A stretch of 64,000 bases of DNA from Bretschneidera sinensis (Eukaryota > Streptophyta > Magnoliopsida > Brassicales > Akaniaceae), in the NCBI GenBank assembly GCA_023935145.1, contig CM043698.1, positions 61,443,501-61,507,500 of the forward strand, read 5' to 3'. Every line of letters starts with the position of its first letter. Within the stretch, counting starts at the first letter, position 1. Under the pieces are notes generated by a model. That model saw nothing but the letters and a program-made list of their open reading frames with translations. It was not told where the DNA came from and did not search any database. The translations under genes were made by a program, and so were the position numbers. Below, in pieces: positions 12,108-23,340 of the stretch.

Positions 12108-12450
12108 CTCTCTCTGTAAAACCCCAATTACGAACACGAAAAATAAAAGCCCTAGACTCTTACAATTATCTTTGGCTAGTGCTAGTCTTTTTCATTGCTT
12201 CTTTTCTTCTCGCTTTTCCTCTTTCTGGAGAGGGAGAGTGTGGGTGTGTTTTTGTATGTTAGTGAGTCACCACTCACCACCGAGTATCGTCGTTGGCTCT
12301 TTTGTGTTGAAATCGGGTTTTACTAGAAGACTTTTCGAGTTTTGTCAAGGGTGATTTTTCAGTAGGGACGAATTGAAGCGACGTCGTTAAAGAGGGTTTG
12401 GTACTAGAGTGTTTTTGGCCGTTAAGGTATTTAAGCCGCCTTTTAGGTTA
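12108..12450 (-). promoter_or_regulatory. CRWN4 5' leader and promoter region
   Basis: This region is conserved in the second copy (44543-44900), which supports it as a unit. It contains a pyrimidine-rich stretch on the plus strand (TTCTTCTCGC onward) and a GACGTC palindrome at 12380-12385, a bZIP-type C-box. No convincing TATA box is seen here. The corresponding place in the second copy has a TATATAAA on the minus strand (44726-44733), so the two promoters differ at the core. Confidence 0.5.
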
Positions 12451-12890
12451 ATCAAAATTTGCTTTAGCGGCTAAAAACTGAATCAAAATTGAAATTTAAA
12501 TGGGATTTTGAATTAAACTATAGCAGCAATTTAACGGAGAAGAGTGAGACACTTAGAGCCTTGTCGTGAAACCTAAATGGTGACAGTCAACGCTCCACGT
12601 CATCAGGATCTTTGCCCTTTCTTGCTGGCCAAATTTTCAAAAATAAAAAATTCTCTCGCTTTGGGGCTTGAGTCACTAAAGGTTAAAATCAATTAACAGT
12701 TGATTTTGAATTGATTTAATTAATAAAATATATTAATTAATTTTTTAATCGTTTTAATCGATTAAAAATTAAATAATATTAATAATATAAATATAATAAA
12801 TTAAAAAATTTTATGTATAATATATAATAAATTTTTAAAAAATTAATTATTTAAATAATATAAGTTAATCGATTGTATCTATCAAAATTC
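12451..12890. other. AT-rich upstream region, no gene
   Basis: No ORF or motif is supported. The same sequence, with indels, recurs at about 44900-45330, showing it belongs to the duplicated block. The copy carries an extra 20-odd bases near 45040. Confidence 0.5.
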
Positions 12891-13335
12891 GATCAGTTAA
12901 TATTGAAATACATAAATTAAATTAATACTAACCTTTGAAAAAAATTTAATAAAAAAATTCTATACAATTTTTTAACCGAACGAGACTATTTGTAAACCTG
13001 TAGTCCTAATGGTATTTTCCAAGCCAACTTGGTTTACACCTCTTGGAAGAAGATGACTCCAACTTGACTGCCTCCTCTCTTGGCTTGCTGCGCATGAAAG
13101 AATCCTCACCATTAGATCGGTTAATATTGAAGTACATAAATTAAATTGATATTAACGGTTGAAAAAAATTTAACAAAAAAATTCTATAAAATTTTTTAAT
13201 CGAACAAGACTATTTGTAAACCCGTAGTCCTAATGGTATTTTCCAAACCAACTTGGTTTACAACCTCTTGGAAGAAGATGACTCCAACTTGACTGCCTCC
13301 CCTCTTGGCTTGCTGCGCATGAAAGAATCCTCACC
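12891..13335. repeat. Tandem duplication of about 221 bp
   Basis: Unit 1 starts at 12891 (GATCAGTTAATATTG) and ends at 13110 (AATCCTCACC). Unit 2 starts at 13115 (GATCGGTTAATATTG) and ends at 13335 (AATCCTCACC). The offset is 224-225 bases and the copies differ at scattered positions. Each unit includes the start of the LINE fragment that continues after unit 2. The second block (45340-45532) has only one unit, cut by a copia element. Confidence 0.85.
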
Positions 13336-13564
13336 AAAGCTTTCCTTCACTGAATTAACTAACCTCTGCCCAAATGATACCTGCCAACAATGCAATCAGC
13401 AACCGGAAACCCCACTTCATCTATTAAGAGATTGCCCCATTTCTTTGACTGCTTGGCTCGCTTTGAGTGCGACCCTTCCCAATTTCTTCACCAACACCTT
13501 CCCAAACTGGCTATATGATAACTGTAACTATTGGAAAAAATATTCATCGTCAATAATTAATTAA
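13253..13564 (+). pseudogene. LINE fragment: zinc-binding C-terminal domain of a non-LTR reverse transcriptase
   Basis: The 103-codon frame contains CQQCNQQPETPLHLLRDCP followed by AWLAL, the C-x2-C ... H-x4-C arrangement of the zf-RVT domain at the C terminus of plant L1-type LINE ORF2. Only this last part is present; endonuclease and polymerase domains are missing. Its first 80 or so bases are duplicated in the preceding tandem repeat. It cannot be functional and may have no promoter. Confidence 0.75.
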
Positions 13565-13611
13565 GTATCATAATTCTAATAAAAGATCACAGATTAAATA
13601 TAATAACCATC

Positions 13612-14169
13612 AAGCCACGTGCAGAAATAAAAATGACAAACACCAAATAAGGTAATAAACCAAGAATACAAGAATTTACGTGGAAAACCCTCCAGCTTAG
13701 AGGAAAAAAACCACGAGGCAAAAAATAATTCTACTATATAAATAATAATTACAAAGTTTGTGTCCCAAGTTTATGCCCAAACTTGAGACCTACAACAATT
13801 TGGTAATATTACAAAATCCGTTGAAATCTGAGAAGTCCCTGGCTTTACCAAACCCCAAGTAGATTGATTATCTGTGACCAAACATCATGAATAATATCCT
13901 AGAGAAAATCTCAAACTGCTGTACCTTTTCTCATTTTTACTCTCCCGATAAATAGAAAGAAAACACATTCTCTATACCTCACAATAGAGCTCTATTTTTC
14001 TTTACTCTCTGTAACTCACAATAGAAAAAAAGAAATAAATCAGACTTTTTTATATAGCCATTGATTATAAGACATTCTCTTCTAATAGGCATAAGATTCT
14101 GAGTCCTATAAAGACTACACCAGCCAACACTTTTAACTTTAGTTTATTTCTTATTTTAACTTGCTTATG
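13612..14169. repeat. LTR-like repeat segment, paralogous to 52179-52736
   Basis: This sequence contains motifs common in plant LTRs (CAAGAATACAAGAATTTACG) and matches 52179-52736 along its length with point changes. It has no coding frame. It sits just before the terminal motif of a reverse-oriented gypsy LTR. It helps prove that the two blocks are true paralogues and not merely the same dispersed repeat. Confidence 0.6.
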
Positions 14170-14652
14170 TGCAACGATCCATCCCGCGTTGGCCACCCTT
14201 GAGACGGTGTCGTCACGTTTTGAAATCCCAACACGACACATATATGTAACAATATAAAACATCAACTGAAATGATATATATCTATACATCAACCTTAACC
14301 CTTAACAGGGGAGTTACGTTATTAAAATTTCAACTGAAATAATATATACAACATATGATGCATGAATATTTACAAATATTTTTTTCCATGAGTCTGAGGA
14401 TGTGGACCACGAGGCTTCACTCAGTCTGAATCACAGCTCAGCAATCTATTTGTCCTACCTGCTACATGAAATTTTTTAACAATGAGGAGTGAGCTTCACA
14501 AGTTTGATGAATTAAATTTACTAGAAGTATTCAATTGTTCAAATAGTCTTCCAAAATTCATTCATCTATATCTCATACTATTCAATAATAGCATTCTATT
14601 ATCACTACTCATATCATAAGCCTAATCATTTATCAATCTCTTCTTCTCATAT
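14170..14652 (-). repeat. Reverse-oriented Del/Tekay-type LTR, segment 1 of 3
   Basis: The plus strand starts TGCAACGATCCATCCC, the complement of the LTR end GGGATGGGTCGTTACA seen at 34938-34953. Homology continues to 14652, where an Athila-like element is inserted. Segments 2 and 3 are at 21363-22089 and 32262-32993. The uninterrupted paralogue is at 52737-54582. Confidence 0.8.
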
Positions 14653-16096
14653 TCTTAAGAGTTTTAAATTACTCGCAAGCGCACGAGTCGTTTGCAATAT
14701 AGTGTGTGCAAATGCGAGGTCGAATCCACATGAAATTGTGTCGTGAAAATATATTTTTATCTAAACTAAACCTATTTTAACCTAGTTCCAAATTATGAAT
14801 TGTATCTTACAAAAAAAAATATAAACTTAAACTAAATTGAGTTGAAAGAAATGATAAAAATACTAAGGTTTCTGAATCCACCCCACCAAAGTAAAGCATA
14901 TATTTTCATATTTTGTATGAAAGTAATATATCAAATAATTCCATGAATCCACCATTATACAAATCACAGTGAATAACCTAATTCAACCAAATCATCCAAT
15001 GTATCCATTTAGAATCACAATGGATATCCAATTTACTTTGGATGATCCGCCGTATCCGGCAGATGAAACACAAAGAATATCCAATTTGAATAATTTAAAC
15101 ACAATCAATCATAAGAATTTACTCAAACAAATAAAACAAAACATTAATACTAAAAATATCATAATTGTATGAACATATCTGAAAATATTATGTCAAACAA
15201 TGGCGAGGCTTCATCTTCAACCTTAGATGAAGGTTTTAGCCTCTCATGATTATGAAAATAAATTTCACAATTAAAGTGCTAAACATAAAACTTTAAACTC
15301 AAAAGAAATAAATTAAAACTGACTATACATTGAGAGAAATTCCACTCGCAGTTGTTGTGCGGCACTTCCCCCCTTGATAGTAAAGCCTTAGAGATACCCC
15401 AGATTGCTAGCAGAAGTCTTTCGGATTGCACACACTTTTTGATGAAGTGAAATGGGGCTTTTATAGAGGAACTCCATGAGTGCAATGTGTTTCCAATCCA
15501 ATGTGGGATGTGGGATATAGAATGTGTTTCCAACCGATGTGGGATGTGGGATTTAAGCCTTCACATGCCCTTCAAAACTTTTGCCCACGTTGAAATCCCG
15601 CACAACCTGACCTTTGTCTACTAAAACTACCATAACTTTCTCTAGAAAAATCATATTTACGAGCCCTAAAATTTCAAAAAAAATAGACGTCTGGATCTTT
15701 CCAAGCATGTATGGCTCATCTCCTAGTTCTTCCTAAATCATGACAGTTTAATACGCAAAAATCACTTCTGTCACACTGAAATCACGCACAGTCTGACCTT
15801 TGTTTACTAAAACTGCCATAACTTTATCTAGAAAAATCATATTTATGAGCCGTAAAGTTCCCAAGAAAATAGACATCCGGATATTTCCAAACATATATAG
15901 TTCATCTCTTGATTCTTCCTGAATTAATACAGTTTAATCCACAAAAATGACTGATCTATACCGGCAATTTAGTGAAACTCCTTTCCAAGTGCTTGTAAAC
16001 CTGTAAAACAACGAAAAAAACAATTCAGAGTAACAAATTCCTAAGCTAACAAATGTAAATTAAGGGGCCAAAATATGCAATATTTGGCACTCATCA
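14653..16096 (-). repeat. 3' LTR of the Athila-like element
   Basis: On the minus strand it begins TGATGAGTGCC at 16096 and ends at 14653. The last bases read TCTTAAGAG on the plus strand where the partner LTR has TGTTGTGAG, so the terminal CA has mutated. It is about 150 bases shorter than the 5' LTR, which carries an extra repeated segment near 20980-21060. Confidence 0.85.
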
Positions 16097-16111
16097 AAGA
16101 CCCCCAAACTT
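16097..16111 (-). other. Polypurine tract of the Athila-like element
   Basis: Minus strand AAGTTTGGGGGTCTT lies directly before the 3' LTR. It would prime plus-strand cDNA. Confidence 0.7.
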
Positions 16112-17469
16112 ACATTTTGCTAGTCCCTTAGCAAAACAAAATAAAAAAAAAACTAAATGAAAAACAAAGAACACAAAGATAAATCCATCATTCATGGTGT
16201 CTAAAAATTTAAGTAGCATACAAAACCATGATATTCATTCATGAGCAAGCTTAAAATATAAACCCATCTTCGCAATGAATAGGAATTTTAAAATCTAATT
16301 ACTTACAAAAGGCAAGCTAAGGCATCATAAGTCTGACTCAGTGTAAAATGAATTAGCATATAAAGACGAGGCTTCCAAATAACTTCAATGTGCAATGTCT
16401 CCATGTCTCAAGATTCACAGAATTTCTCATCAGAATGAACAACGATGACAAAGTTTTATTTTCTTTTCTCTTTTATTATAAGGCTCTGCCATATTTAGTT
16501 CCCTTAAGCTTTCTAATTGATCCATGCAGCGAGTGTTGAGTTAATGACTCCCAAACTAGATGGTTTTAGGGCATTAGGTGTAAAGACACCCCTATGGACT
16601 TACTAACTCGAGTCAAAAAGGCTTCGAAACTAAACTGGCCTTAATGTTACCAAGCAAAATTTCCACCTTTGACGTGAACACTCACTGCTTACTAAGACAA
16701 AAGGTCCAGTTACTCAGTGAAAAGTTTCTCAATGGTCATTACGAATAAAATTTCCACCTTTTGATGTGAACACTCACTGCTTACTGAGGCAAGAGGTCCA
16801 GTTACTCAGTGAAAAGTTTATTAATGATCATCATGAGCATTTTTCTCTTTTGTGCAATTTTTTATTTATTTATACTTTTCTATGCCAAAGTGTTTATCCA
16901 ATAAGTCATCCAATTTCAGTTAAGTTATGGAAACATACACATTAAAATCACATGTCATACCTCACACTATTTTGTGCTAATGTGCTCATGTCAGATTAGA
17001 TCAAACATGTGAATTCTCAAATGCCTAAAGTAAGTAACAAAATTTTAAAACTCTATCATCAAATCATGTGTTCAAGATTTTAAGCTCACCAATGACATCA
17101 CATCACAGTATTCGTTTAGATCAACCAAATTTTCAAAACAATCATGAACATGCATTTTTCTTTTCAATAATATATATAAAAAAAGTGGGACAAAGTGTGT
17201 GTGAATGTGTCTCCCATACCCCCAAACTTAAATTACACATTGTCCCCAATGTGCGAATAATATGGAAAGAGCTTACCTGAGAGATAGAGAGCTAGTTGGA
17301 CTGGCATGGCTCATAGCACACCCCCAAACTTGAACTGAAGTATGCATTGTCCTTGAAAAATAAAGACTGGAAAACAAAAAATACAAGAAATATATAAAAT
17401 AATAAAAACATAGAGGATATGCTGTGGGGTGCCTCCCATTAGCACTAAGTTTAACGTCTTCAGCCAGAC
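16112..17469. other. 3' non-coding region of the Athila-like element
   Basis: No credible ORF. It contains repeated stretches: CTCACTGCTTACT...GGTCCAGTTACTCAGTGAA occurs at about 16680-16725 and 16769-16815. Such long 3' non-coding regions are usual for Athila-type elements. Confidence 0.5.
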
Positions 17470-17832
17470 TCAGCAATAATAATCGTGCCCAGCCAAGCGC
17501 TCCACCATCTGATCAATAAATGGGAGTGAAAAATGATCCATCCTTGTGGCAGCATTCAACTTACGGTAGTCTAGACACGCTTTCCATCCTGACTGAACAT
17601 GAGTTAGCACTAACTCATCGTCTTTATTCTTCACTACCATCAATCCAGCCCGCTTGGGCACGACATGAATCGGGCTTACCCACTTGCTATCAGAGATTGG
17701 ATAAGTGATCACTGCTTCCAACAACTTTATCACTTCAGTCCTCACAACCTCTTGCATAACTGGGTTGAGCCTTCTTTGTGGCTCATTCGATAACTTGGCA
17801 TTCTCCTCTAAATGTATCTTGTGCATCACCAC
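17470..17832 (-). pseudogene. Athila-like reverse transcriptase fragment
   Basis: The minus frame contains KLLEAVITYPISDSKWVSP, then GWKACLDYRKLNAATRMDH and FIDQMVERLAGH, the N-terminal fingers of the Athila-type reverse transcriptase. It ends before the catalytic DD motif at a stop codon, where sequence jumps to 3' non-coding DNA. This marks the polymerase-side end of the large internal deletion. Confidence 0.8.
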
Positions 17833-18004
17833 CGAGGGGCTGATCCCCTTAATATCCTCAATAATTCAACCGATAGCTTCCTTGTGCTTTCTCAAAACGT
17901 CCAATAATTTCTCCTCTTGAGCATCAACCAAATCTGAAGCTACAATCACAAGCAAATAATTTGCTGGACCAAGGAACTTATACTTAAGATTGTCTGATAA
18001 AGGC

Positions 18005-18310
18005 TTAAATTCCTTGTGGGGGGCTCAGGTGCTGCGATCTCCTCTGTCTCACTGCTCTCCTAAGGAGTAGACTCCAAAATAGTATTCGCTTGCTCAAGTA
18101 ACTTATCCAAATCCAAATCCTCTCCAAACTGAGCAAAGCATGCCTCCAAGGGGTCCTCAATGCTTGATTCATCCACAGTCTCCTCCGCCTCACTGCTCTC
18201 CCGAGGAGCAGACTCCAAAATAGCATTCGCTTGCTCAAATAACTTATCAAACTCCAAATCCTCTCCAAACTGAGCAAAGCATGCCTCCAGAATGTCCTTA
18301 GAATTCCCTC
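18005..18310 (-). repeat. In-frame 141-bp tandem repeat encoding acidic peptide
   Basis: Plus-strand GCTCTCC at 18054 and GCTCTCCC at 18195 start two units 141 bases (47 codons) apart; the second is partial. On the minus strand they encode a repeated CFAQFGEDL...LEQAN.ILES... SSEAEETVDESS peptide. This lies between the gag remnant and the reverse transcriptase remnant of the Athila-like element. Confidence 0.65.
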
Positions 18311-18399
18311 TTTTCTTGGGTGCTTGTAATCTCTTAGTGTAAGGCGTTTTAGGTGCAAACGAACTAGGAAGATCCTTAATAGTAGGCGTGGCTGTAGAT

Positions 18400-19455
18400 G
18401 GCTCAGCATCTCTCTTCTCTTTGTTGCCACTTTCTTACCCTTGCTACATAGCAAGGTTCTCTTCCACTTAATTGTCCACTTGTCTCCCAAACTTCAATGT
18501 GACAATCGATTCCACTTGATTGTCCACTTGTCTCCCAGACTTCAAACTGTTCCTTCGGGTTGGGCACGGGTTGACTGGAGAACTTTCCCTTATCTCCTTC
18601 ACCCATGTGACTTACGACTTGACTCATTTGACTCTCTAGCTTGGCAATCACTTGGGTGTTTACTATTGTCGCACTCCTTACTTCACTGATGGATTGGCCG
18701 GTCATCTTCATGAAATCTATGAGAATGTCCTCCAATGACTGTGAAACCGATGCTTGCACTTGAGTGGGAGCTTAGTAAGCGGGTGATGGTGCTGGATAGG
18801 CTGAGCGACCATGACTTGGAACTGGTGGAAGAAATCCAGGAGGGTATTGATTGTAAGCATGATGAGGGGCTCCTCCCTGATTCATCAGTTGGTTTTCCTT
18901 CCATGAAAAATTAGGGTGGTTCCGCCACCCTAGATTGTAAGTTTTGGAGTAAGATCCATCTGATTGCTTCCGATAGTTATTAAAAGCGTTCACTTGTTCC
19001 ATGGGATACTCGGCAAAAGCCGGCATAAATGGACAATTATGTGCTAAATGCATAGGACTAGCACAGATGGAACAAGTATTAACATTGAATGTATTGGCTG
19101 CATTGATGGACTGACCTGTCATCTTCATGAAATCCTTGAGGGTGTCCTCCAATGACTGTGGCTTTAGATCAAAATGGGTAGCATTAGTTGGTGGCAACAC
19201 TATACAAGAAGGGGAGTTAGTTGCAACGGGTGCGAACAAATCCCTAAGGGAATTAGTGAAGTCCACGTTCCAAGCTCTAGGTTGTTCTACATTCTCCGGT
19301 TGATTTGCATTCCTTAAACTGTCCCTCATCTCAATCGTCTCTCTCTCAACAAGTGCTCTCTTATTTCTTCTAAGAGTTTTTTCTATTTCGGGATCTAAAG
19401 GTATCAACTCTAAGTTTAGGGATCTCCGACCAAGTATACACCAAACAAAAAGCAA
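18400..19455 (-). pseudogene. Athila-like gag remnant with zinc knuckle
   Basis: On the minus strand the frame at 19455-18772 holds LRDLFAPVATNSPSCIV and a CCHC zinc knuckle, CSICASPMHLAHNCP, for RNA binding. The same frame continues past one stop codon as 18759-18403. The core of Gag between FDLKPQ and SLEDTLKDFMKMTGQSI seems to be deleted, and a similar SLEDILIDFMKMTGQSI recurs at about 18735-18685. No usable Gag remains. Confidence 0.7.
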
Positions 19456-19740
19456 TAAAATAAACTAACTAGCAGAAACAAAAGAATAAAATAAAATACA
19501 AATAACAGATAACAATAAAATAAAATAAATTAAAAACAGAAAACACAGTACTCACAAAATGGGCCAACAAAAATTGACAAAATTTTTATTTTATTTTTTA
19601 TTCTTTAAGAGCAATTTCAAATAGAAACAAATAAACTAGAATAAAATTGCAAAAAGAAAAATGAAACAAAAATGCTAACTAAACTAATAGAAAAATAAAA
19701 TCAATTCAGACAAAAATTTAATTTTCACCAACAAAACAAA

Positions 19741-19764
19741 TCTCCGGCAACGACACCAAAAACT
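19741..19764 (-). other. Primer-binding region of the Athila-like element
   Basis: Minus strand AGTTTTTGGTGTCGTTGCCGG directly follows the 5' LTR. It is a mutated form of the TTTGGCGCCGTTGCCGG sequence usual in plant Athila-type elements. Confidence 0.65.
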
Positions 19765-21357
19765 TGTTGTGAGTTTTAAATTACTCGCAAGCGCACGAGT
19801 CGTTTGCAATATAGTGTGTGCAAGTGTGAGGTCGAATCCATAGAGAATTGCGTCGTGAAAATATATTTTTATCTAAACTAAACCTATTTTAACCAAGTTC
19901 TAAATTATGAATTGTATCTTGCAAAAAAAATATAAACTTAACTAAATTAAGTTGAAAGAAATGATAAAAATACTAAGGTTTTTGAATCCACCCCACCAAA
20001 GTAAAACATATATTTTCATGTTCTGTATAAAAGTAATCTATCAAATAATTCCATGAATCCACCATTATACAAATCACAGCGAATACCCTAATTCAACCAA
20101 ATCATCCAATGTATCCCTTTAGAATCACAATGGATATCCAATTTACTGTGGATAATCCACCGTATCCGGCAGATGAAACACAAGGAATATCCAATTTGAA
20201 CAATTTAAACACAATCAATCATAAAAATTTACTCAAACAATTGAAACAGAACATTAATACTACATATATCATAATTGTACGAACATGTATGAAAATATTA
20301 TGCCAAACAATGGCGAGGCTTCATCTTCAACCTTAGATGAAGGTAAGCCTCTCATGATTATGAAAATAAATTTCACAATTAAAGTGCTAAACATAAAACT
20401 TTAAACTCAAAAGAAATAAATTAAAACTGACTATACATTGAGAGAAATTCCACTCGCAGTTGTTGTGCAGCACTTCCCCATTTGGTAGCAAAGCCTTGGA
20501 GATACCCCAGATTGCTAGCAGAAGTCCTCCGGATTGCACACACTTTTTGATGAAGTGAAATGGGGCTTTTATAGGGGAACTCCATGAGTGCAATGTGTTT
20601 CCAATCCGATGTGGGATGTAGGATATAAAATATGTTTCCAACCAATGTGGGATGTGGGATTTAAGCCTTCATATGCCCTTCAAAACTTCTGCCCACGCTG
20701 AAATCCCCCATAGTCTGACATTTGTCTACTAAAACTTCCATAACTTTCTCTAAAAAAATCATATTAATGAGCCGTAAAATTCTCCAGAAAATAGACATCC
20801 GGATCTTTCCAAGCATATAGGGCTCATCTTCTGGTTCTTCCTAAATCATTACAGTTTAATCCGCAAAAATGGCTGATCTGTATGGGTAATTATGGAAATT
20901 TTGTGAAACTTCTTTCCAAGTGCTTGTAAACCTATAAAACAGTGAAAAAACAACTCAAAGTAACAAATTCCTAAGCTGAAATCCCCCACAGTCTGACCTT
21001 TGTCTACTAATCAAAACTTCTACCCACGCTGAAATCCCCCACATCCTGACCTTTGTCTACTAAATCTTCCATAACTTTCTCTAGAAAAATCATATTTATG
21101 AGCCGTAAAATTCTCCAGAAAATAGACATCTGGATCTTTCTAAGCATATAGGGCTCATCTCCTGGTTCTTCCTGAATCATTACAGTTTAATCCACAAAAA
21201 TGACTGATCTGTACGGGTAATTATGGAAATTTAGTGAAACTCATTTCCCAGTGCTTGTAAACCTGTAAAACAACGAAAAAACAACTCAAAGTAACAAATT
21301 CCTAAGCTAACAAATGTAAATTAAGGGGCCAAAATATGCAATAATCGGCACTCATCA
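19765..21357 (-). repeat. 5' LTR of the Athila-like element
   Basis: It runs from TGATGAGTGCC (21357 on the minus strand) to ...CTCACAACA (19765). A segment around AATCCCCCACA...TTTGTCTACTA is repeated near 20701-20740, 20980-21008 and 21030-21061, which explains its extra length over the 3' LTR. Confidence 0.85.
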
Positions 21358-21362
21358 CATAT

Positions 21363-22089
21363 ATTTAATCATCTTGAGACTATCAATTCTATCTCATAAT
21401 TACCTCGTTATAAGGTTCACAGCATATAATTAATCACTCAGATAATTATTATCATATTATACTTTCATATTTCTTTCTCATTATATTTGTCTCTCTATGA
21501 GACTCATTCATCTATCAATAAATTTACAATCAAGAATAACACTTTAGCATCTCAAGAAATAATAATCAATATTTAAAACAAATGCAATGCATGAATTTAA
21601 ATTATATTATTATTTGGGAAGGTCTTTCCACATGTCGACATGTTTTATCTTAGACCGACTGCCTTCCCAGTTCTTTTATTTCATTTAGACTCGCAGTTTT
21701 CTCGGTTCTTTTATTTCCAGCATATACCTGCTATCACAGTTTTTTTATTTCATTTAGACCAGCTACCTTATAGGTTCTTTTATTTCCAACATATACTGGC
21801 TATCACGGTTCTTTTATTTCATTTAGACCGGCTACCTTCCCGGTTTTTTTATTTTCAGCATATACTGGTTGTCACAGTTCTTTTATTTCATTTAGATCGG
21901 CTGCCTTCCTGGTTTTTTTCATTTAATGCATATGCATATGAACAATAATATGAAATATGCATATGAGCGATAATATAAAAACAAGCATACATTCAAACAT
22001 TCAATTTAACTATCCAGCTCTTTCTCAAAATTATTATTTTTATCATATTCATTAAATTATCTCCTCATATAACATATCAAATTATCAAT
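21363..22089 (-). repeat. Reverse-oriented Del/Tekay-type LTR, segment 2 of 3, with minisatellite
   Basis: It continues segment 1 directly after the Athila-like insertion. At 21640-21950 there are about four copies of a roughly 70-bp unit (TTTTATTTCATTTAGACC...CTTCCCGGTTCTTTTATTT...CATATACTGGCT). The second block has a similar array at 53410-53690, and the plus-oriented LTRs have fewer copies. The repeated-peptide ORF over it is a by-product. Confidence 0.75.
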
Positions 22090-22094
22090 CATAG

Positions 22095-23313
22095 TGTAGA
22101 CTGAGGTTTCAACCCAAGAGGGGTGGGGAGTGAATTGGGTTTTTAAAAAAAATTTCTAATTAAACATAAGTTTATAAAAACAGATAATAGATAACACCAC
22201 AAGCATATAAACAAGTAATATGTGCTGTAATTAAAGAGTTTAAGGAATAAAGGATGTAAACTCAGTTTATAGTGGTTCGACAATATTGGATTCGTTCTGA
22301 CCCTACGTCCACTCTCTTCAATGAACCACCTCGAAGTAATCCACTAAGAAACTTAGTCGTGTAACTTCACGGGTGTTGCACAAACCTTACAATCCCTTCC
22401 TCTCGGAAGCAAACCCCTTCCTCTTTGAAGCAAATCCCTTTACAATAAATGCTATAAAGCAAATGGTAGAAAAACAACAATGAAAGCTTACACAACTGAA
22501 TAATATCTCTCTTTCAAGGTAAAGCTTAAAGAATGGCTCAACTTAGATATTTCAAAGCTTTTTGTGCATCAAAGAGTAAAAACTTGATTGTATGTGTATT
22601 CTCTTGTTTTTCAAATGCTCAATAGTGTGAGTTTAAATAGTCTTGATGTAATACGCCCGTTTTGAATTGATTTTGTACGTTTTGGTACAATCTGTGCTGA
22701 AATCTCGCGTCTCAACGGTCATATTTTTTGAATTACCAGTCGCCTGGGTCTTAGTACCAGTCGACTGGGTTCACTTTAAAAAACCTATTTTTAAGGCTAT
22801 TGAAGGTACCAGTTGACTGGATATGTCATACCAGTCGACTGGGAAACTTCTACCCAAAATACCAGTCGACTGGGTTGTTCTTACCAGTCGACTAGGGACT
22901 GTCTGTCCAGAACACCAGTCGATTGGTATGAAGCATCCAGTCAACTGTGGACATATTTTCCCATATATCAGTCTTCTGGTATATGTACCCAGTCGACTGA
23001 GTTGCTTAACAACCCAGTTTTTATGTTTTGAAAAGATTTTAACTTTAAAACATTTGATTAAAATGTTATGTTAAAATGCTTTTCAAAAAGAGCCATTGGA
23101 CAAGCTAATTACCTGAACAAGTGACACTTACAACTTGTTTTAATACCTTAGACTTATACTAGTTCTTCTATCTTCACTTGATGTTTGATTCGGGTTAGTT
23201 CTTGCACCTTGATCCTTGGTTGAATACTCTTATTGCTTGATACACTTAGATAACATCGTTAGTATAATAAGAGTTGTGTTTTTTCATCATTAAAATATAG
23301 GTGAGGGTCAACA
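22095..23313 (-). repeat. 3' LTR of the Sirevirus-like element, with palindrome array
   Basis: 1219 bp, ends TGTAGACTGAGG (plus, 22095) and GTCAACA (23313). It carries about ten CCAGTCGACTGG-like palindromes at 22736-23000 and, on the minus strand downstream of them, a TATTTAAA at 22632-22639. It has a short extra repeat (AAGCAAACCCCTTCC) near 22400 that the partner LTR lacks. Confidence 0.9.
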
Positions 23314-23340
23314 ATTTCTCTCTTTTTGATGATGACAAAA
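23314..23340 (-). other. Polypurine tract of the Sirevirus-like element
   Basis: Minus strand CATCATCAAAAAGAGAGAAAT lies directly before the 3' LTR start TGTTGACC. This is close to the conserved ATCATCAAAAAGGGGGAGAT tract of Sireviruses. Confidence 0.75.

Larger units (their letters stand above)
14653..21357 (-). mobile_element. Athila-like Ty3-gypsy element, internally deleted
   Basis: The element is 6705 bp with two LTRs (14653-16096 and 19765-21357) and a perfect 5-bp target-site duplication, CATAT, at 14648-14652 and 21358-21362. The unoccupied target (one CATAT at 53226-53230) is kept in the second block. On the minus strand the order is LTR, primer-binding site, gag pieces, a short reverse transcriptase piece, polypurine tract, LTR. 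Protease, most of the polymerase, RNase H and integrase are missing, so it could only move with proteins from a relative. Confidence 0.9.

Noticed and set aside
21640..21948. 102-codon ORF with a repeated FHLDRLP..FFYFQHI peptide
   Set aside because: It is the translation of the LTR minisatellite; the repeat is in DNA and the same sequence appears in non-coding LTR copies.
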